Assembly: GCA_037447655.1 (NCBI GenBank) | Contig: JBBHKE010000413.1 | Coordinates: 60,001 to 124,000 of the forward strand | Source: Zygnema cylindricum | Lineage: Eukaryota > Streptophyta > Zygnematophyceae > Zygnematales > Zygnemataceae | Direction: 5' to 3' | Length of the DNA: 64,000 nt | Shown: positions 45,775-57,434 of the stretch, piece by piece | How positions within the stretch are numbered: position 1 is the stretch's first letter | Layout: each line of letters starts with the position of its first letter | The notes under the pieces: generated by a model | The model's input: only the letters and a program-made list of their open reading frames with translations | Databases searched by the model: none | What the model was told of the DNA's origin: nothing | Translations under genes and position numbers: made by a program

Positions 45775-47590
45775 AGTACACCGTGAAATATCGAGACCAA
45801 TCATTAGTGATAGTCATCATAAATCTCTTCCTTGCCGGTGAGGGCACTTTGGCTGGTCCCCAAATATCTGTGTGTACTAAATCTAGAATTTTTTCTCCCC
45901 TATAGGTGGCTGTTTTGGGAAAGGGCAATCTATGTGCCTTACCTTGAGCATATCCACTATAATCACTTAGATTCTCACTCTCACTGAACTGAATTCCTTC
46001 CACCACTCCCATCTTTTTCATCTCTCTTAGATTATCTAGATTCACATGCCCAAGCCTCTTACGCCACATCATAATATCATGAACACCAGCATAATAAAGT
46101 TTATCCTTTTCATTCCTTAAAATCAGCCTAAACATCCTTTGGCTACCTTTTTCAAAAGTGAAATAAACTTCCTCCTCAAAACTAGCAGTAAGGCTCCTTC
46201 CTACTGCTAGTATCAAAACCCTTATCATCTAATATACACGTAGAGATGAGGTTTTTGTTCAGCTCCGGAATAAACAATACATCGGAGAATGTAACTATGG
46301 ATGTCTTTCCTTCTTCCAACACTTTCAGATCTACCGATCCTACAAGAGTAATAGTGACTGTCCGCCCATCCCCGTAATCTATCTTTACGGTGGGAATCTT
46401 TGTTATCTTAGTGAACTGGTGTTTATCTTTACACATGTGCATGGAAGCATTTGAATCTACAATCCAGCTTGCTTCACCTTTCAATCCACCGAAAGCAAAT
46501 TTATGCTTTTGTGGAATTTCTACCTCGTTTGTCGCTTCCAACTCCTCATCCAATAGGAGCTCATCGTCCTGGTGTTCAGATTCCACCTCATGTACTTCGG
46601 TCACAAGGGCCTTTTTCTTTCCTCTCGCGATTCCACCGGTCTGACCCTCCTTTGACCAAAGCTTGGTTAGCTTAGTGCACTCCGCCATATAGTGCCTTGG
46701 TTTTTTATAGAAATGAAATAAACCATTGGGAGCCTTTGGTCCGAACTCGTCGGTCTCATTTTTCGGTTCCCCCCCTCCGTAATTTCCGACCGGTCTTCCG
46801 AAATCCTTGTTCCTCCATTTGGTCCCAGCTGCCAAGGCTTGCCCACTCTTTCCTCCCATTCGGATCTCACTTGTATTCTCCTGAACAAGAATCATTCCTA
46901 CCACTGAGTTCCATATCCACCTTGAGTCTGGTAAGTCTTGCACACGGTTGACTATATTCTCGAACTCATCGGGTAACTTCATCAGTAGATAGTTAACCTT
47001 TTCTTTTTCACTAAAATCTTTTCCAGCACTCTGTAGCTCCATGAAAAGTGTAGTAAGCTCATTGCAAAAATTCAACATCTTCCCCCCTTTGTAAACAAAC
47101 TCCTTAAATTTCTGATCAGCCAACTTTTGTTGCTGAATCGTACCACTTCGGTACATCTCTATGAGAGCCATCCAAAGATCGGATGCCCTTTCTACCTGCA
47201 AATGAGGACATGCAAGTCCTTAAGTGAAATGGCGGAGGATGAACTGCTTTGCCGCCATATTGTTGAACTCCCAAGTATCTGCATCATTCTCTTCGTTCCT
47301 CTGAAGAGGTGACACGAATGCCGAACTAGTTGATATTGGTGTGTTCGTCTCTTTCTCCTTTCCTTTGTCCACCACCTCTCCTTCATTTGTAACCTATGTT
47401 GAAGATGGATCTGCATCTTTAGTGAATCGCCTCTTGTAAACCTTGGAGGTATCCCAAGACTAGATGGACGCCTCACCCGTCCACTCACTATTCCCCAAAA
47501 CTGTTTCTCACATAGAACTCCTATCATCATACTTTCCCAGTATATGAAGCCAACTCCATTGAATATGGGCACCCTAGATGGTGGGCCCAT
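45775..47590 (-). pseudogene. Copia C gag and 5' part of pol
   Basis: Minus-sense. Gag from the PBS ATG at 47590; gag core with a long open frame 47201-46182; knuckle region with Phe and Arg in place of two zinc-ligand positions (FHFYKKPRHYMAEC); protease D-S-N-A-S for DSGAS near 46460; zinc region (MMWRKRLGHVN, first His changed to Arg); integrase start to 45775, where B is inserted. The frame resumes at 32972. An LTR ATG equivalent to that of E exists, but a TAG replaces CAG at the LTR/PBS border. Confidence 0.92.
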
Positions 47591-47594
47591 AACC
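47580..47594 (-). promoter_or_regulatory. Primer-binding site of C
   Basis: Minus strand GGTTATGGGCCCACC, identical to that of E. The adjoining LTR terminus reads TA instead of CA. Confidence 0.8.
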
Positions 47595-48233
47595 TACAAC
47601 TCTGAGACCTCCATAGGACCTCAGAGTAAACAGCTCACACGAAGCCTCTAGGATATTCCTGACCCCTTTGTCTTTCAGCACGAATAACCGTCACTCTGGC
47701 AAACAAAAACTCTGACACCTTCACCCTTGTGAAGGCAAGACTCCCATGAGTCGATAGCAAAAAGAATCTCTAAATTTGCTCCCTTGAGGCGTTAGTTATG
47801 GAGGGTCAAAGTTCACCTTTTGTATAGAAGCTCTCTGGGAGAAAGGGTCCTATCTACCAATTTTTTCTAAGTCCTATCTCTCTCTAAAACTTTATCTACT
47901 GATGTACCGCACCAATCATATTAAACAACCGTACACATAAGTACAGCTGCCGTTGTACTTTATGTATGGATATTGTACGACATGGCCTAAATGTCGACAC
48001 ATGTCATATCCGGATTCGGTCACGTAATCCCTGGAGATACCGCGATCCAATGTAATCGTGCCACGTGTCATCCGATGTAGCGATGATCACAAACCGCTGA
48101 GAATCTCTTCCACGATCTCGACTTTCTTTTCGGCTGTCCGATTGAATGCAGATTTCAATCGTAGGTGTCATAAATGCTTGTGCGGTAATTGTTTTGTAAA
48201 TGAAACACAAATGCGCGGTACTTGTTTCTTATC
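47595..48233 (-). repeat. 5' LTR of copia C, gag-proximal part
   Basis: 639 bp. It ends in TTATC, the target of D; the LTR resumes at 54438. Confidence 0.93.
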
Positions 48234-49124
48234 TGTTGAAAAGAGGTAATTAATAGTTCACTTCCCTATTTTAGTTTTGTTTTAAAGAAAGAGAGTGAGG
48301 GTCAAAGGCGCGCCATGGCTGCCGCCATATTTAGAAAGTGGCAGTTTTTGGAGATAAGGGTATTTTGGATATAATGATGCCTAGGTCTAGATTTAAACCT
48401 GTGACCTCTAGACTATTTATAGCCTAACGCCTTAACCATTAAAGCGTTACGAAACGATACACGTGACGGGTTTCATAAATATATAAACATTAACGAAACA
48501 ACTAATTAACAGCAGAGTAACCAAAATGAGCAATTTCTGCATGTACGCGAACCTGAACCGTGTAAAATATGTTTTGATCGGACGGCCGGCATTAAAGCCG
48601 CCACGCGAAGTGAGCTTTTCAGCGGCATACAGATATAGCGTCACGCGGTGCCACGTGGCGCCACATTATTTGATACCGAAGAAGATGGGAGGAGGAACCA
48701 TGGCTTCCGATATGACAGGTGTCACCTTGTAGACCTTGTCGTACAATAGTTGTACAATAAGTACATCGCCCATTGTACCTTCTTGTACTTTATAGTGTTC
48801 CTATTGGACTAGGGTTTAATAGTAGGTAGTCGTGAGTAGGCAGACCGAGACTTAGTAATATTTAGGTACCTCTCTCTCTAAGAGAACTTGTAACTATAAA
48901 GGTCATCTTTGACCAGCCATAACTTACTGCTCGGGTGAGCAAATTCAGTGATTCTTTTTGCGTTTGACTCAGGGGAGTCTTGTCCTCACAAATGTGAGAG
49001 TGGTCAGAATATTTGTGTGCCTGGGCGGCGCTTATTCAGCGGGAAAGTAGAAGGGGCCAATATTATCCTAGAGGCTTTACATAGGCAGCTCATTCTGTGG
49101 GTCAATGGAGACCACAGAATTTCA
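48234..49124 (+). repeat. 5' LTR of copia D
   Basis: 891 bp, TGTTGAAAAGAGG..GAATTTCA. A different LTR family from B/C and E in its first ~400 bp. TATA-like 'actataaagg' near 48892. The last 20 bases lie in the gag frame. Confidence 0.95.
48389..48440 (-). other. Antisense tRNA-like unit in 5' LTR of D
   Basis: Minus strand: ATGGTTAAGGCG (A-box-like, 48428-48439) and GGTTTAAATCT (B-box-like, 48389-48399), with 40 nt between their starts. Between them TAGGCTA-TAAA-TAGTCTA forms a 7-bp hairpin where an anticodon arm would be. The T run seen in the 3' LTR copy is lost here. Confidence 0.5.
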
Positions 49125-52100
49125 GGTTATGGGCCCACCCTCTAGGGTGCCCATATTTGATTGATCAGACTTTCTTTATTGGGAAATGATGATGGAAGGA
49201 GAACTATTTGAGAAGCATTTATGGGGCATAGTGTCTGGACAAATTCGATGCCCACCTCCACCTGGGTTTGGAGGGACACGTTTTTGTGGCACCTCCGCCT
49301 CTACAGTTGGTAGAACAGGTACCACCATCATCGAGGATGAAGATGAGGAAGGAGAAGAGATTGTCATGGAAGGAGAAAAGGAAAGAGTTGCAACTCAAGT
49401 AACACCGTTGCCGAAGGCGATACCGGCAGCAACACCACCAGCAACAACGACAAGGGTTCAGACCGAAAGATCAGAGTATGAAAAGTGGAACTACAAAGAC
49501 AAGGTTGCTAAGCTCTTAATTCTTAAAAGTGTAGCAAAGGGCATTGCCATTCCCCTTATGCATGTCAAATCTTCATCTCAGATTTGGATATCATTAGTTA
49601 ACAAATATAAGAGTGGATCATTGCAGCAGCAACAGTTGGCAGAAAATAAGATTGCAGCTTATACTTATAAGGGAGGAAGTATGGATAATTATTGAAATGA
49701 TTTAGGAGCATTGTTTGGAGAGTTAGAGAGTGCAGGTAACTCATGGTCTGAGAGACAAAGAGTGAACACATTAATGATGAAACTACCTGAAGAGTATGAG
49801 AATATCATTAACCGATTGCAGGACATAGGAGATAACAATTGGAATTCGGATGACACTGTGGGAATGATTTTAGTGAAAGAAAGCACCATAGAGCTTAGGA
49901 GAGGGAGTCCAAGTGTTCAAGCATTGTCTGCAGGAGCTGATTGGCGGAAGCGTGATGAGGAGAGAGGGAAAGATCCTTATAAAAACTTTGGTGGAAGAGG
50001 ACAAGGAGGTGGCAGATTTGATAGACAGGAGAGAGGAACTTCTCGAGGAGGATTATGTCACTTCTGCAAGAAACCGGGACACTATATGGCAGATTGTGTC
50101 AGACTTGCAGATCTTTGACTGAAAGATGGTGAAGGAACTTCAAAGGACGGAGGAAAGAAAAAGGCTTTCCTGACTCAAGTTCTTGATGAGGAAGTGGAAG
50201 GAAAAACTGAACCTGAAGAGGAGCTTGAGGAGCTTCTCCTTAATCCGAAAAACACTGAAAAGCATGTCGACATTCCACGGAGACAAAAGTGTGCTTTCGG
50301 AGGTAAGAGGGATCCACCCGAGGATGGGTGGATCATAGACTTAGGGGCTTCAATGCATATGTGCAAAGATAAGCGGTGGTTCACTAAACTGAGAAAGATC
50401 CCAACAGTTGAGATAGAGTACGGAGATGGTAGAGTAGAAACCACAAGTCTTGTTGGAACTGTTGACTTGAAGGTTCTAGTTGATGGAAAGGCCTCAATTG
50501 TAACACTCTCAGACGTTCTTTACATTCCACAAATTAGCAAGAACCTAGTCTCAACAACTGTCCTAGATGAAAAGGAGTTTGAAACAGGAACTAGGAAAGG
50601 AATCTTCACAGCAAGCTTTGATAATGAGGTTTATTTCATAGCTGAGAAGGGCAGTCAAGGAATGTTCAGAATTGTACTTTGCAATGAAAAGAGTGTTCTC
50701 TACTCGTGTGCAAGTGAGATGATGCTTTGGCATAAAAGGTTGGGGCATGTGCATCTAGATAGATTAAAGAAAATGAAGAAAAATGGAATAGTGGAGGGTA
50801 TTACTTTTGAAGATGATGAAACCTTTGATGATTGTAGTGGATGTGCCCAAGGGAAGATTCATAGACTTCCATTTCCAAAGGCAACCACATTTAGGAGAGA
50901 GAAAGTATTAGATCTAGTTCACACTGATGTTTGGGGACCTGCTAGGTATGCCTCACATGGGGGGAAAAGATGGATGTTAACTATCACAGATGATTGGTCA
51001 AGATACACGAAGGTATACTTTCTCAGACATAAGTCAAAGGTATTAAGATGTTTCAAAGAGTATAAAGTATGGAGTGAAAAGCTACATGAAACCTCAATGA
51101 AAGAGATAAGAAGTGATAATGGGAAAGAATACACCTCAAGGGATTTTGAAGAATATCTTAAAGAAGAAGGAATTCATCATGAGAAAACTGTTCCCTATAA
51201 TCCGGAACAAAATGGAGTAGCAGAAAGAGTGAATAGATCTTTAGGAGATATGTCCAGAAGTATGTTAAGTGATAAGAGGATAGGGCTGCAGTTTTGGGTT
51301 GAGTCTATGAACTATGCTAATTTCATCAAAAATAGAGTCCTAACTTCAGCAAATAAGGAGGAAACTCCGTATGAGAGGTGGACAGGAAGAAACCTGATTT
51401 GTCTAGTTTGAGAGTGTTCGGAAGTCAAGTCTACAGTTTGGATTCCGATAAGACTAAATGGAAGTTAGAGGGAAGAGGGAAACCAGGATATCTTGTAGGA
51501 TATGATGAGAGCACAAAAGGATACCGAGTGTATGACTTGAAAAAGAAAGATATAATTTTGGTAAAACACATAGTGGTGATGAATGAAGAGAAGTCCATTG
51601 ATCCATTCAAATATAATAAGGAAGTCAAAATCAGATTTGAAACGGATCAGTTTTCTGACTTTGACTTTGAAAATGAAGAGAAGGAAGAGGGAGAATCTGC
51701 AGATCTACCAAAGGAGAAAGAGGAAAGGACAACATCCGAGGCAACGCCACAATACGAAGTGGAAACCGATGAGGAACTTGATGAGACACCGGAATTGGAA
51801 GATAGGGAAGCTGAAAATTTCCCAAAACGAAACCCAAGAATGCCTTCCATACCAGCGTCTGATTTTGAAGGGGGAAGAAGAAGTAGTAAACGACTTCAAG
51901 AAAGACAAGTAAATAACCAACTCACAAAGATGTCTCACCCAGATGAACCTCAAACATACTTAGAGGCCATAAACACTCCAGAAAGTAGCCGGTGGATCAC
52001 AGCTATAAATGAAGAAATGGCCTCTATCATGGAAGCCAATACATGGGAGTTGGTAGATTGTCCACCGGACCGAAAACCAATCGGATGTAAGTGGGTGTTT

Positions 52101-53531
52101 AAACTTAAATTAAACCCGGATAATACCATTGAGAGGTACAAAGTTAGGTTAGTTGCAAAAGGTTATACACAGAAAGAGGGGATATACTACGAAGAAACCT
52201 TTGCACCTGTAGTCAGATTTCCTTCTGTTAGAATCCTTTTAAGTATAGCCGCAGCGGAGGATATGAAAATCCACCAGATGGATATTAAAACTGCCTTTTT
52301 GCACGGAGAGTTGGAAGAAGAAATTTACATGAGGCAACCGGAAGGATTCGTGGAAAGTGGGGAAGAAAACAAAGTTTGCAAACTGATAAAATCACTCTAT
52401 GGGCTTAAGCAAGCCCCGCGACAGTGGAATATAAAGCTCGACGAATTTCTGACTGGTTTGGGGTATATCAGAATTAGTTCAGATCACTCTATATATTTAT
52501 TTGAGGATGAGAATGGAGTGATATTTATTGCTATTTATGTGGATGATTTGTTGGTCTTAAGCAAGTCCTTAGATAAAATTAACAAACTAAAACGGGATCT
52601 TCGAAGCAGTTTTGATATGAAAGATCTTGGCGAAGCAAAGTACATTTTGGGAATTCAGATGGAGAGAGATAGAGGGAATAGAGTTATAAGACTCACTCAA
52701 AAAGAAGCAATCGGTAATATGCTAGAAAAATTTCAAATGGAGAAAGCAAACGGATGTACTACTCCCATGGATTTGAAGAAAGTGAGTGAGGGGAGTGAAG
52801 AGGGAGGAATATTCATCATTAATGATGAGATGGACGAGATAGAAAGAAAATTTATGGAAAATATCCCTTATCGGCAGATTGTAGGCAGTTTAATTTATTT
52901 TATGAACTGTACCCGTCCGGATATAGCTCCAGCTGTAGGTGTCCTTAGTAGAAATCTAAATGAACCAAAAAAGAGAGATTGGGAGGCTGCCAAAAGGGTG
53001 ATGAGGTATCTGGTGGGGACAAAGGAATTATGGTTGCATTTGGGAGGGGAGCACACTGACATCACCACTTGGAGTGATGCCAGTTATGGAGATGTGCCTT
53101 TAAGGAGGTGTACGACTGGATATGTGTTGCAAATTGGATCCGGTGCATGTTGTTGGAGTAGCAAGCAACAAAAAGTAGTTGCTCAGTCCACTATGGAGGC
53201 TGAATACATGGCTTCATGTGCTGCCACCAAAGAATTAATGTGGGTTAAATCTCTTCTTGAAGAACTTGGGTTCATGAAGTCTGGAACTCAAAATGTTTTT
53301 TGTGATAATCAAGCTGCTATCTCTATTGCAGCTAATCCGAAACATCACTTCAAAGCTAAGCATATGGATATTAGACTAAGCTTTGTCAGAGAGAAGGTAG
53401 AAAATAAAATTATTAAACTGGTTCATAAAACTGATAGAGAAATGATTGCAGACATGATGACAAAAGCAGTGCCTTCCCCTAAGTTGATTTATTGCAGAGA
53501 AAACTGTGGATTAAAATTGAAAAGTGACTAG
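49105..53531 (+). pseudogene. gag-pol of copia D (near-intact)
   Basis: Gag can start at the LTR ATG 49105 or the PBS ATG 49129, but a TGA 12 codons after the latter leaves ATG 49186 as the first start of a long frame. Other lesions: TGA at 49693, TGA at 50116, and loss of one A in an A run near 51390 that shifts frame. Knuckle CHFCKKPGHYMADC about 50056-50100. The protease reads DLGAS for DSGAS. Zinc region MLWHKRLGHVH, integrase D..DNGKEYT..E, linker with FEGGRRSSKRLQERQ, RT with YVDDLL about 52540, RNase H with EAEYMAS about 53200. The pol 3' frame 51378-53531 is open for 717 codons. Confidence 0.95.
49125..49139 (+). promoter_or_regulatory. Primer-binding site of D
   Basis: GGTTATGGGCCCACC directly after the LTR, as in E. 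Confidence 0.8.
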
Positions 53532-53544
53532 GAATTAAGGGGAG
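53532..53544 (+). promoter_or_regulatory. Polypurine tract of copia D
   Basis: 'gaattaaggggag' directly before the 3' LTR. Confidence 0.75.
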
Positions 53545-54432
53545 TGTTGAAAAGAGGTAATTAATAGTTCACTTCCCTATTTTAGTTTTGTTTTAAAGAA
53601 AGAGAGTGAGGATCAAAGGTGCGCCATGGCTGCCGCCATATTTAGAAAGTGGCAATTTTTGCAGAGGGTATTTTGGATAAAATGATGTCTACGTCTAGAT
53701 TTGAACCTGTGACCTCTAGACTCTTTATAGCCTAACGCCTTAACCATTAAAGCGTTACGAAACGATACACGTGACGGGTTTCATAAATATATAAACATTA
53801 ACGAAACAGCTAATTAACAGCAGACTAACCAAAATGAGCAATTTCTGCATGTACGCGAATCTGAACCGTGTAAAATATGTTTTGATCGGACGGCCGGCAT
53901 TAAAGCCGCCACGCGAAGTGAGATTTTCGGCGGCATACAGATATAGCGTCACGCGGTGCCACGTGGCGCCACATTATTTGATACCGGAGAAGATGGGAGG
54001 AGGAACCATGGCTTCCGATATGACAGGTGTCACCTTGTAGACCTTGTCGTACAATAGTTGTACAATAAGTACATCGCCCATTGTACCTTCTTGTACTTTA
54101 TAGTGTTCCTATTGGACTAGGGTTTAATAGTAGGTAGTCGTGAGTAGGCAGACCGAGACTTAGTAATATTTAGGTACCTCTCTCTCTAAGAGAGCTTGTA
54201 ACTATAAAGGTCATCTTTGACCAGCCATAACTTACTGCTCGGGTGAGCAAATTCAATGATTCTTTTTGCGTTTGACTCAAGGGAGTCTTGTCCTCACAAA
54301 TGTGAGAGTGGTCAGAATATTTGTGTGCGTGGGTGGCGCTTATTCAGCGGGAAAGTAGAAGGGGCAAATATTATCCTAGAGGCTTTACATAGGCTGCTCA
54401 TTCTGTGGGTCAATGGAGACCACAGAATTTCA
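53545..54432 (+). repeat. 3' LTR of copia D
   Basis: 888 bp, TGTTGAAAAGAGG..GAATTTCA, aligned with 48234-49124. Confidence 0.95.
53679..53747 (-). other. Antisense tRNA-like unit in 3' LTR of D
   Basis: Minus strand: ATGGTTAAGGCG (53736-53747), GGTTCAAATCT (53697-53707), TTTT at 53679-53682. Better kept than the 5' LTR copy (GGTTCA against GGTTTA). Confidence 0.55.
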
Positions 54433-54437
54433 TTATC

Positions 54438-54863
54438 CATAGTGAAATCGTACTTTTACATAACGGGATCTATGTATCCATAAACATCCGCTGTTAAATG
54501 AATTTTCCTATGTGGCAACATTTAAATAAATATCAAACCCTCTAGTGTGTATCTTTCTGTCTAGACTTAACGGATAAGTCTACCGGCTACCGGCGTTTTG
54601 ATGGTTGGCAGGTACCAAGATCAAATCCTGGTTCGAACATACTCCTTTTAGCAAATATACCTTCCTATCTGTAAATCAACTAATCTATTTCCGGTAAGCC
54701 TCTGGATAGCCTAGGTAGCCATGGCTCTAGCTTCCTCTCCAACTTCTCAGTGACTGCAACAAGTGTGGGAGTTGGAGAGAGAAGTTAGAGGCAAACTTCC
54801 TCGGCTTCTTTCTGTATTCCAATTTAGACCTAGAAAATAATAAAAGAACCATTGATTTCTACA
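54438..54863 (-). repeat. 5' LTR of copia C, distal part
   Basis: 426 bp completing the LTR at 47595-48233. Minus-sense start TGTAGAAATCAATGG. Together 1065 bp, against 1064 bp for the 3' LTR. Confidence 0.93.
54568..54649 (+). other. Antisense tRNA-like unit in 5' LTR of C
   Basis: Plus strand: 'taacggataagtc', 'agatcaaatcc' at 54618-54628, TTTT at 54646-54649. Starts about 135 bp downstream of the D insertion. Confidence 0.5.
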
Positions 54864-54868
54864 TCTTC

Positions 54869-56371
54869 CACCTTAGAGACATCTTGCACCAGAATGGGGA
54901 AATCATTCAGAATGAAACGAGAAGTGATGGTAGAAACCACCAAAGCCCAACTACCCAAATACGCGGCTAGCGTAACTTTGGCCATGGATATCAAACCTAA
55001 ACTGCCGTTGGAAATAGGGAGGCTTGCTTGTTGACGAGCGAGTGGCCCCTCCAGAGGATCAAAAATCCCATGACCAATGAGGTTATGAAGCACACCCAAA
55101 ATTTTGTTGTCAAAATCATTAAAGGAAGACAAAAAAGAAGTCGTGGGTGGTAACGTCCGCGCAAAATAGACTGGGCGCTGAGCAAAACAACGGATCAAGA
55201 TCGAAAACGCCACTTGTGCATCCGACAGCTTGGGGAGGTTGTTGCTATGAGAAAGATCCTCCAACAGCGCATCCTCAACCACCTGGCTGACAAAAGAAGT
55301 CCCACCAATAGGGCAACCTAAAGCGTTGATACCCTCATCGTGAGATGCAAGACGAAAGCCATTACGGATCGGGCAATCTGGCGGCAAACCTACTGGGCAC
55401 CAAGCCACACACGTAGATGGTTTAACAAAGAGCCTGATCTGATGAAGTAGGTCTAAAAAATGAGAGAAAGCAAAAAAAACTTGATCGCGCGGACCCTCAA
55501 TATGCGTGTTATCCGCAACTGAAGGAAATAAATAACCTGGGAAGGTTGTAGTTGATGCTCGTAGTGCGTGAATATGGGCAAGAGCAGAAAGAGGTGCCCC
55601 TAAAAGATCACCTTGGCGAGTGGCGGTTGCGAACTCTACAGTGGCAACATCACCCAACGGATCCTGAAGAGGAAAGAGTAGTGAGCTAGGCCGAGCATAA
55701 AAAGATCGAACAAATGGGAACAATTGGTTGATAGGTGAAAGTTCATGTCGTAGTTCTTGAAAAATATCATTACGATCAATTGTATTGAAATCGTTAGCCA
55801 CATCTACCTGAAGGACAACCGAATATAGATGAAGATCAAAAACAATTTGCAAGCCATGTATAACCGCCTCGTAGCCTCTTTTCATAGCAACACCAAATTG
55901 ATATGGCGAAAAATGGTCGTGAAACGCTCCTTGGAGTTTGATGCAAATAGCACGAGCCACCAAGCGGTACAAAACTTCACCATTAGCGATTAGACAAATC
56001 CCCCTAGCGGGCTTAGAAACAGCTACAAGTCGAGCGGCAGAAAGAAGCGGGACTACACTATGGGGAATGTGACCATGTGCTATCCCCGATGCTAACTTAA
56101 AGAGGAGGTCGAATCCTTGGGATGGGGTCTTAGAAGGAAAGATACCACGGAGTAATTCATAAACTACCCCTGAGGGACCGCCCGGCGAAAGGTGAGGGGA
56201 CTTGATGAGGGCCTTGGTAAAGGCTCCATGATCTAAATCAAACGACTCAAGTGGGTCCTGCCCTTCAACAAATGAGAGGATGTCGTCAGATGCAGGTGGA
56301 TGCAACAAACGCAATGCGTCAACAGTTGTCTTTGTAGAGGGAGAGGGTGTGAAAGGTCGAAGAGCTCGCAC
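54869..56371 (-). pseudogene. Reverse transcriptase of the non-LTR element (5' and middle part)
   Basis: Open minus-strand frame of about 500 codons up to the copia C insertion. RT landmarks in order: SPGGPSGVVYELL, YQFGVAMKRGYEAVIHGLQ, LQVDVANDFNTID (first catalytic Asp), TRQGDLLGAPLSALAHIHAL, then VADNTHIEG where a typical element has (Y/F)xDD. One catalytic Asp is Asn, so the enzyme is probably dead. The frame continues at 29370 when C is taken out. The final residues before the stop at 54830 are LTR-encoded and spurious. Confidence 0.8.
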
Positions 56372-57434
56372 GGCTCGAGAAAATAAACTTGAACGACCAA
56401 GGAGGACAGCTCGGTGCAGTCTAGAAGTAGAACTTGGTAATGGGGCACGACGACGAGGAGGTGAGACAGAAAGGCCAATAACTCGATCCGTGTGCTCTTA
56501 TTGTATCGAGCCCTAGTCTCGCGAGCTCCACTAGCTCCCCTTAGCCAATAACTCCAAAAGAAGACGCAAAGCTGTTTGGATAGGTTCTCAAAGATGATAG
56601 GGAATACGAGTGTAGAGACGAGGACGCGGGTAGCCTAAGTGATGGCACCCAAAAACATCAAGGCGTCGAACAAAACTGCCAATCAGACGGAGATAGTTGA
56701 CGACAAACAAGAGGGTGCGTAGGATGTTCAGGAGAACAAGAGGGAATGTCAACCTTGGTCTTCGGGCAAGCTTTCGAATGTCTTCAGATACCCGCCCGCC
56801 CGGCGTACAACTTGCCACACCTAGAACATGGAACTGGAGAAGGCCTTGTATTGGGTACGGGAGTTGATGTCGTCTCCAAAAACAAAAGGGTCGAGGATAA
56901 AGGGGTCGAAGGTGGAGGATGTGATGTTTGGCTTGATGGACCCACATCCGATACAAATGAACCCTTAAGAGACGTTGGGGGTCGTGATGGAGGTAGTGGT
57001 GAAAGAGATGTAGAAAGTTGAAGGTGAGCTTGTTCTCGACGATGAGGAGGGCGATAAACGCTAGTATTAGGAGGTGAATGTGGAAGTTGTATGGAAGGGG
57101 ATAGAATAGGGTTAAGAGTGAGTGCGGGTTGTGGGTTGACGTGTATGGTTGAGTTCGTGGAGGCGGACACGGTGATTGGAGGGTGTGGCAGGTTTAGAAC
57201 AAGACAGGTAGGGGGCTCAACTGAGGGGTTTAGAAGGAGACGGGTAAGGGGCTCAACTGAGGCGTCCAATCGAGGTCGCAAGTGGTCGGAAGAAGAGGGA
57301 GACGGGGATCGAGACGCCCGCCACTTTTGAGGAGCCATGGAGAATGTGATACTAAGTCGAAGAAGATAAAAACCGAAAACTCCAACAGTTGTAGAAGATA
57401 TAAAATCGAAAACTCCAACAACAAACCACTCCAT
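56372..57434 (-). pseudogene. N-terminal part of the non-LTR element ORF (Pro/Ser-rich, zinc-finger remnant)
   Basis: The minus frame from ATG 57434 (or 57338) encodes a Pro/Ser/Thr-rich stretch followed by CSRCGKLYAGRAGI near 56800, which resembles the first half of a C2H2 finger. It then shifts to the frame 56956-56588. More stops lie between 56588 and 56372. N-terminal fingers before RT occur in R2-like RLE elements, but this copy is too decayed for firm assignment. Confidence 0.55.

Larger units (their letters stand above)
48234..54432 (+). mobile_element. Copia element D (complete, 6199 bp)
   Basis: Complete element with LTRs of 891 and 888 bp, flanked by TTATC at 48229-48233 and 54433-54437. 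It is inserted in the 5' LTR of C. The LTRs differ at roughly 2-3% of positions by eye. The coding region is the best kept of the complete elements. Confidence 0.96.
29376..54863 (-). mobile_element. Copia element C (whole), host of B/E and D
   Basis: Full-length Ty1/copia retrotransposon in minus orientation. Target duplication TCTTC lies at 29371-29375 and 54864-54868. Own parts: 3' LTR 29376-30439, internal 30440-32972 and 45775-47594, 5' LTR 47595-48233 plus 54438-54863. It is split by B (with E inside) in the integrase region and by D in the 5' LTR. Removing it rejoins the reading frame of the non-LTR element it entered. Confidence 0.93.

Noticed and set aside
54830-54868. Natural C-terminus of the reverse transcriptase at 54830
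   Set aside because: The last codons are encoded by the inserted LTR of copia C. The true frame continues at 29370.
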